Assembly: GCA_025266875.1 (NCBI GenBank)
Contig: JALLLT010000004.1
Span: forward strand, 434,001 to 498,000
DNA: 64,000 nt
Source of the DNA: Fennellomyces sp. T-0311
Lineage: Eukaryota; Mucoromycota; Mucoromycetes; Mucorales; Lichtheimiaceae
Reading direction: 5' to 3'
In this document: piece by piece, positions 59,237 through 64,000 of the stretch
Numbering within the stretch: the first letter of the stretch is position 1
Layout: every line of letters starts with the position of its first letter
Notes under the pieces: generated by a model
What the model saw: only the letters and a program-made list of their open reading frames with translations
The model's database searches: none
Told to the model about the DNA's origin: nothing
Position numbers and translations under genes: made by a program

Positions 59237-59882
59237 ATCGGCTTCTTATATTTGTAACATTCAGGCGGTGCTTGATGTTTGAGGTGACGTTTTATATGTG
59301 GAACACCAAATAGTCCAAAAAGAAACGAGGAAGAGAGTTTGTGCGTAGGAAGAAGAAAAGAGATGGGTTGATGACTGTCTGTAATAAAAAGGGGGCTATT
59401 GCTGCAACCTCTCGGCCACTCATCGACCCTCATGCGGCGATTCGGTGCCTATTATTGGGACATGCACAAAGCGTTCAACGTTAGAACAGGCGGTCGCCAC
59501 GCACTGTAGGGGCCCGTTCAGTCGGGCTAAGGAAGATCATCTAGGTTTTTTTAATTCCTCCAATTCTACTCCCTTTCCCGTGCCTCACCCCCAGGCCCAC
59601 TGGGGAACCAGGTCATGTTTTAAAGAGGGTGGACGGGCCGTCTCCAGAAGTTGGGAAGTCTTGTGACCTCAGGAACAATAGAATGCAATTAAGCTTTGTA
59701 TGACGACTTTCTTTTGAGGAATGGCCCTTAGACGACATACATGCATACTGTGGCCCAAATATCGCGGCAATGCAATGCCTTTTCCACACTCCACAGTGTA
59801 ACTGCCACAGCCAAGCCACCTCAGCAAAGAAAAAAATTAGGCTTTTGGCCCGCCACAAGTCAGTTCTTCCTCTTTCGAAAAA
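59237..59882. promoter_or_regulatory. Divergent promoter region, PPN1 / eL22
   Basis: Contains both promoters. Close to the eL22 start is a run TTAGGCTTTTGGCCCGCC (59838-59855), and GGGCCCGTTCAGTCGGGCTAAG lies at 59510-59530. GC-rich boxes like these may be ribosomal-protein promoter elements, but I cannot name the factor. Confidence 0.35.
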
Positions 59883-60293
59883 ATGGCCCCCGTTAAGGTT
59901 CAAAAGAAGTCCAAGTTCGTCATTGACTGCTCTGCCCCAGCCAACGACAAGATCTTTGATGCTGCTGCCTTCGTAAATACCGCCACATAACTCAACTTGT
60001 GTACATTACTGACTCGCTGTCTGCAGGAGAAGTTCCTTCACGACCGTATCAAGGTCGAGGGCCGCACCAACAACTTGGGCGAGTCCGTTGTGATCACCCG
60101 TGGTGCCGACAACAAGATCACCGTTGTCGCTAACATTGCTTTCTCCAAGCGCTACTTGAAGTACCTCACCAAGAAGTTCTTGAAGAAGAACCAGATCCGC
60201 GACTGGTTGCGCGTCATTGCCACTGACAAGCAGACCTTCGAGCTCCGTTACTTCAACATTGCCAACGATGAGGAGGCCGAGGATGAAGAGTAA
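59883..60293 (+). CDS. RPL22: 60S ribosomal protein eL22
   Basis: Large-subunit ribosomal protein. Exons 59883-59972 and 60027-60293, 118 aa, normal length. Family marks: [79 protein letters not shown], and the acidic tail NDEEAEDEE. Codon use is strongly biased to C/G-ending codons compared with neighbours, as for a highly expressed gene. The intron sits after residue 30 at phase 0. It lies 144 bp upstream of the LCMT1 gene on the same strand. Confidence 0.97.
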
Positions 60294-60437
60294 ATTATCT
60301 CGACATTCAAATAAAGAAATGCACTTTTTTGTGTCGTTTAATAAGAAAGTCGCCGTCAGAAGGGTTTACAGAGTAATTTGAGACTGCGAGTCCCTCTCTT
60401 TTAGTTTTCTCGGGGTAAAATATAGAAAACAAGTCTA

Positions 60438-61785
60438 ATGGCATCTGCACTCCATGAAGCGCCTGAAGACGAGGCCATTCGAGGCACCAATGACGATGCC
60501 ACCGTGAGCCGATTGCAAGTAACTTTTTAAGTTCAAAAACCAGTTTTCATCAACTGACATTTGCACATAAAACAGATCCGCTGTTCAACTTGGATACTTT
60601 CAAGATCCCTTTGTACAGTATTTTGTTCGACGACCTATTCGTCGATCGCCCATCATTAACCGAGGTAGCATGAGTAAACGCGTAAAAACACCGAGAATTG
60701 TAACGCTGGATACGAAAACAAAAAGGCTCGTATATTCGCAATCATGCACTCGATTCGCTTGTACGACAGTTTCTGCGTATCGACACGCCGAAGAAGAAGC
60801 AGGTCGTGTCATTAGGTGCAGGGTTTGATACTCGGTATTTCCTGATGAAGGCAGGTCAATGGGGTGATTGCTCGCAGCTGGCACGGTACTTTGAGATCGA
60901 TTTCCCAGAGATTGTCGTCAAGAAAGCAATGACGATCAAACGGCGGCCCCAGTTATCTCAATTGGTTCAGAATGCGCGCATAGGTAAGTGACGGATAAGG
61001 CCATGAGAAATAAGGATGATTGATGCCGGATGTAGAGAAAGGCGGTGCCGAATTGGCCAGTGATGAGTACTTTTTACTAAGTGGAGACTTGCGCGAATGG
61101 TCGGATATTGTTGAGCGACTTTCCGTCTATGGCTTTGATACCAGGCAAGTTTGCATTTGCGACCGATGCTGATGTTATATTGACGCGCTGTTACCTGCAT
61201 TAGTGCACCCACCCTTGTTATATCAGAGTGCGTCCTGATTTACCTAGAGGCAGAGCACTCCGACGCCATTCTACAGTGGATGACCCGTGAATTGACGGAT
61301 TGCATGTTTGTACTGTACGAGCAGATCAAACCGAATGATTCGTTTGGGCAAGTGATGATCCGGAACTTGCAGGTACCTGTTTCATGTTTCAAAAGCAAGC
61401 AATGCATTTACAACTGGACTACAGAGCAGGCGAATCGAACTAAAAGGGATCCATGCGTATCCTGAACTGAAGGACCAGGAAACTCGATTCACTCGACTGG
61501 GATGGGATGGCGCCAAGGCAGTAGATACCAGCACCATTCATGATCAATATCTTGATCGCAGCGATATTGCAAGGTATCACACCATTTCTTCCATCGCTCT
61601 CCAGATCAGAAGAAAACTCAAATTCTTGCTTTTTCGTAAAAAAAAATAGGATGGCAAGGCTCGAGATTTTGGATGAATTGGAAGAATGGCACTTGTTGGC
61701 TGCTCACTATTGCGTTGCATGGGCTTATAAATCGGCCGCGGCAAAAGATGCGTTTTCATCGATCCAACTGGGTCGTGCGACATAA
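60438..61785 (+). CDS. PPM1: Leucine carboxyl methyltransferase 1 (PP2A C-terminal methyltransferase)
   Basis: Methylates the C-terminal Leu of the PP2A catalytic subunit, using S-adenosylmethionine. Seven exons (60438-60514, 60576-60664, 60726-60983, 61036-61144, 61204-61372, 61425-61573, 61650-61785), 328 aa. Marks: AIRGTNDDATVSRLSAVQLG, DPFVQYFVR, SLGAGFDTRYFLMKAGQWGD (SAM site, G86/G88), YFEIDFPEIVVKKA, APTLVISECVLIYLE, NDSFGQVMIRNL, GWDGAKAVDTSTIHDQYL and RLEILDELEEWHLLAAHYC. Introns 1 and 4 start with GCAAGT, not GT; only this choice restores SRLSAVQLGY and YGFDTSAPTLV. Family and frame agree throughout. Convergent with the UDP-GlcNAc transporter, 87 bp apart. Confidence 0.93.
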
Positions 61786-61872
61786 AAAACATGTATACCA
61801 GGATGATACTTTCTATATATAATTGAACGACCATATGTAAAAAATGCTATCTATGGCAATTATATGTTTAAG

Positions 61873-63332
61873 CTATAATGCCTTTCCATTGGCCTTGACC
61901 TGTGCTTTGGTGGACGATGCGATGCCAGATTGGGTATATACAATCGTACCAAGAATGACCAATCCAGTTCCCATTTGTGCACCTATCCCAAATTCGTTTT
62001 CGAAATAAATAATAGATATCAACAACGAGGTGAATTTGCGTAGATTGAGCACCAGGTTGAGAGTTAACGAGGATGCAGCTGCAGTCATGCGGTTGACGCC
62101 AGCAATACAAACATATCTATATCCAAATTTAGTAAAATGAGTTTCTATGTAATAGAACAAGGACTTACTGAGTTAATACGTTCAGAACTAAAAATGCCCA
62201 GAGTTTAGGAACGATAATCCGGTCCAGCACCGATCGGATCTGTTCTGGGAGCAATGTTGACAGTACATGGCCCAGCACCGGTACTTGTTGAAACACAACA
62301 GGGAGTGGAGCAGCTGGCGAGGCACTATAAATGGCGGCACTTTCCGTTAAATCCTTGTAAAATAAGAGAAAGAAAGGCAGTGCCAGGAAATGCTATAAAC
62401 GTCCTTTTGTGAGCGAATTTTTAATCATGATTCGTAAGCCCTTTGTTTTACCGTGTAGAATAATCCTTCTCGCCATTGTTTGCCGTATTTTTTATAGGTG
62501 ACTTCCTGGATCAGGCCCATGCCAGCCGACAAGACCATACCAACAACCAATATAGCAATTCCAATTAAAAACTCCCCGGTCCCTGCCTGATCCTCATCCT
62601 ACATTATCACGTTTTAGAGAAGCCAAGGGGAACATGTAAAGGGAAAGCCGAACCTGTTGTGTAGGCATAGTTGCGTTATCCAACGTTGCCCAGACAACAC
62701 CAATGGTAACCAAGCCAACACCAATAATTTGGCCCTTTGGATACCTAAAATAATTGATCAGCTTTATTACCCGTGACACGCGATCGTGGCTACCTTTTGC
62801 CCAGGATCAGGGCGCCCATGACCATATTGGCAAACAGTCCCCCGCTGCGAAAGATAATGTGCAAGGGCATTGATATCCGGTAAGCAAGTGCTGCATTATT
62901 GAGCACTGAAACTACAAAGAAGAGCGCCACAAGAAGCATCCATCGCGAAAAAGGTACTTTGGTCGGTTTGAGCCGTGGGCCGTATGTACCCCACTCAAGT
63001 TGATTCCTTAATCCTTCCAATGCCACGAACAGGAACTGCCCAAACGTAACCAACTGTCCTAAATAACAAAATGGGTTGATTTTTCTATGCAATGGCTCGC
63101 TTGATTCGAAAGTCTACCACTCTTTGGGACATCTCTGGTGTTTGAAACAAGATGAATCAGTTGCCACGTTGATCAACTTTATTGCATAGCGACTTTACTT
63201 TACAATAACTTCTAGAGCAAACACATTGCTACAGCAACCACCGAATATAAGTGACAGAATGAGCGGGAACTCGGGAGCCACTATATGTGCTAGCGATCCG
63301 ATGAAACTTGGTGATGTATCCGCTGTTGTCAT
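61873..63332 (-). CDS. YEA4: UDP-N-acetylglucosamine transporter, YEA4/SLC35B4 family
   Basis: Multi-spanning nucleotide-sugar transporter of the ER/Golgi supplying UDP-GlcNAc for chitin and glycan synthesis. Exons 63332-63199, 63134-63118, 63058-62794, 62744-62654, 62598-62452, 62392-62169 and 62116-61873 add to 373 aa with all phases closing. Marks: LSLIFGGCCSNVFALEVIVK, then DVPKSGQLVTFGQFLFVALE, VSVLNNAALAYRISMPLHII, FRSGGLFANMVMGALILGKR, TQYVCIAGVNRMTAAASSLT, NLVLNLRKFTSLLISIIYFE. The second exon is only 17 nt and encodes DVPKS; without it the conserved loop is lost. The start could also be 63383 (17 more residues, same frame). The C-terminus ends in a Lys (KANGKAL) tail. Confidence 0.9.
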
Positions 63333-63512
63333 ATGTAGGTTAAAAGAGGATTGTGATACAGTGAGACGGTTATAAATCTGCATCTGGTAAAATCCGGAAG
63401 TTTCATATTTTTCCAGAACCTTATTTTTAATCGTTTATCATACAGAGGAGCTTTTGCGAAAAGATGAACTATGGAAACATAAAGGAGATTTGGTATAAAG
63501 CTTCTAGTGCTG
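63333..63512. promoter_or_regulatory. Short spacer between YEA4 promoter and mannosyltransferase 3' end
   Basis: 180 bp separate the stop codon of the next minus-strand gene from this start, so the YEA4 promoter must lie here or inside the neighbour's 3' end. No discrete motif recognised. Confidence 0.35.
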
Positions 63513-64000
63513 TCATGGTGATACGGCGTATTCAGGATTCTTAACCATTCGACCATCTTCGAATACTTGTTCGCCGTTTGATTTGAAGTCCCACTGCCTG
63601 CCTAGATCAGAAAACATTTTTAGCTTGCTAATTGTGCTTTTCTGCCCAATTCGTCGTGATCCTTTACCTTTTTCTGGGAATTCGTTCCAAGCAGGCATGC
63701 AGGAACCCCAAGTATAGTCGAAGTTAACGGTTTCCTCTGCAATAATGAATTAGAAAAATATCAATCTTGTATTCGTTATTGTAGGATTTACCTGGACACA
63801 TGCATTTGCCAAACAAACCGTCATCGATGCAGTGTGCAAAGTTATCATGTTTGTACCCAATATCATAAAAGAAATGGACCTGAGATTTGTTCAAAAACAT
63901 GCCCGCTGCTAACGAATGCACGATTGCATCGCCCCACCGTTCATAAAAGAAATTGCCAGTCGAATCCAAATAATCAAAGTATGCCTATGGCAATGTTCAT
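63513..64000 (-). CDS. Alpha-1,2-mannosyltransferase, Kre2/Mnt1 (GT15) family, C-terminal part
   Basis: Partial gene running off the right edge. Three exons are visible (63984-63792, 63736-63668, 63601-63513); 64000-63985 is the end of an intron (CCATAG). GT15 enzymes add alpha-1,2-mannose to O- and N-glycans in the Golgi. Visible marks: AYFDYLDSTGNFFYERWGDA, VHSLAAGMFLNKSQVHFFYD, IGYKHDNFAHCIDD, then EETVNFDYTWGSCMPAWNEF at the second junction. YERWGDA and IGYKHDNFAHC are the conserved active-site-proximal segments. The protein ends NPEYAVSP. The N-terminal anchor, stem and most of the catalytic domain lie outside the window. Confidence 0.88.

Noticed and set aside
1..64000. tRNA genes, rRNA, CRISPR arrays, bacterial-style operons
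   Set aside because: No cloverleaf with matching A and B boxes, no rRNA core sequence and no spaced direct repeats were found by eye. A tRNAscan or Infernal run would be decisive for small RNAs.

Overview
This is a eukaryotic nuclear window, almost certainly from a Mucoromycota fungus of the Mucorales type. Genes carry many short (about 45-65 bp) GT-AG introns. There is a cluster of Rhizomucor/Rhizopus-type secreted lipases, plus fungal families (Gti1/Pac2 WOPR regulator, Zn2Cys6 factor, Arn/Sit siderophore transporter, Kre2-type mannosyltransferase, YEA4 nucleotide-sugar transporter, Som1). Splice sites below were read by eye: I chose GT/AG (in two cases GC/AG) junctions that keep the frame and restore family motifs. 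No CRISPR array, convincing rRNA or tRNA was seen.

Left part (1-16 kb): OST5/TMEM258-like oligosaccharyltransferase subunit, a small membrane protein with a PPxY motif, a long gene-poor stretch with decayed coding scraps, then a large Trp-Gly-repeat protein ending in two CCHC zinc knuckles. After another gene-poor stretch come an eight-exon isovaleryl-CoA dehydrogenase and a broken pseudogene beside a GCCCG-rich repeat.

Middle (18.6-26.3 kb): a compact block with a Zn2Cys6 transcription factor, ISCA1, a GPI-type surface protein, and a divergent pair of a Som1-like mitochondrial protein and an intronless bacterial-type glycyl-tRNA synthetase. ORC6 follows.

26.4-38.7 kb: four class 3 lipases in tandem on the minus strand. 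Three share a conserved block about 190-200 bp upstream of the ATG, and a fourth copy of that block stands without a lipase.

Right part (40.8-64 kb): a TnpB/Fanzor-like C-terminal fragment, a WOPR transcription factor, a securin-like protein, a siderophore transporter, a Sac2/INPP5F-type phosphoinositide phosphatase, endopolyphosphatase PPN1, ribosomal protein eL22, the PP2A leucine carboxyl methyltransferase (two GC-AG introns), a UDP-GlcNAc transporter (17-nt microexon) and the 3' end of an alpha-1,2-mannosyltransferase running off the right edge.

Functional links are mostly housekeeping. OST5, the UDP-GlcNAc transporter and the mannosyltransferase serve glycosylation and the cell wall. 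ISCA1, IVD, Som1 and perhaps the GlyRS are mitochondrial. ORC6 and securin act in the chromosome cycle. The lipases and siderophore transporter are secretory or nutritional. The most unusual items are the GW-repeat zinc-knuckle protein (candidate Argonaute-binding platform), the bacterial-type GlyRS, and the duplicated lipase promoter block.
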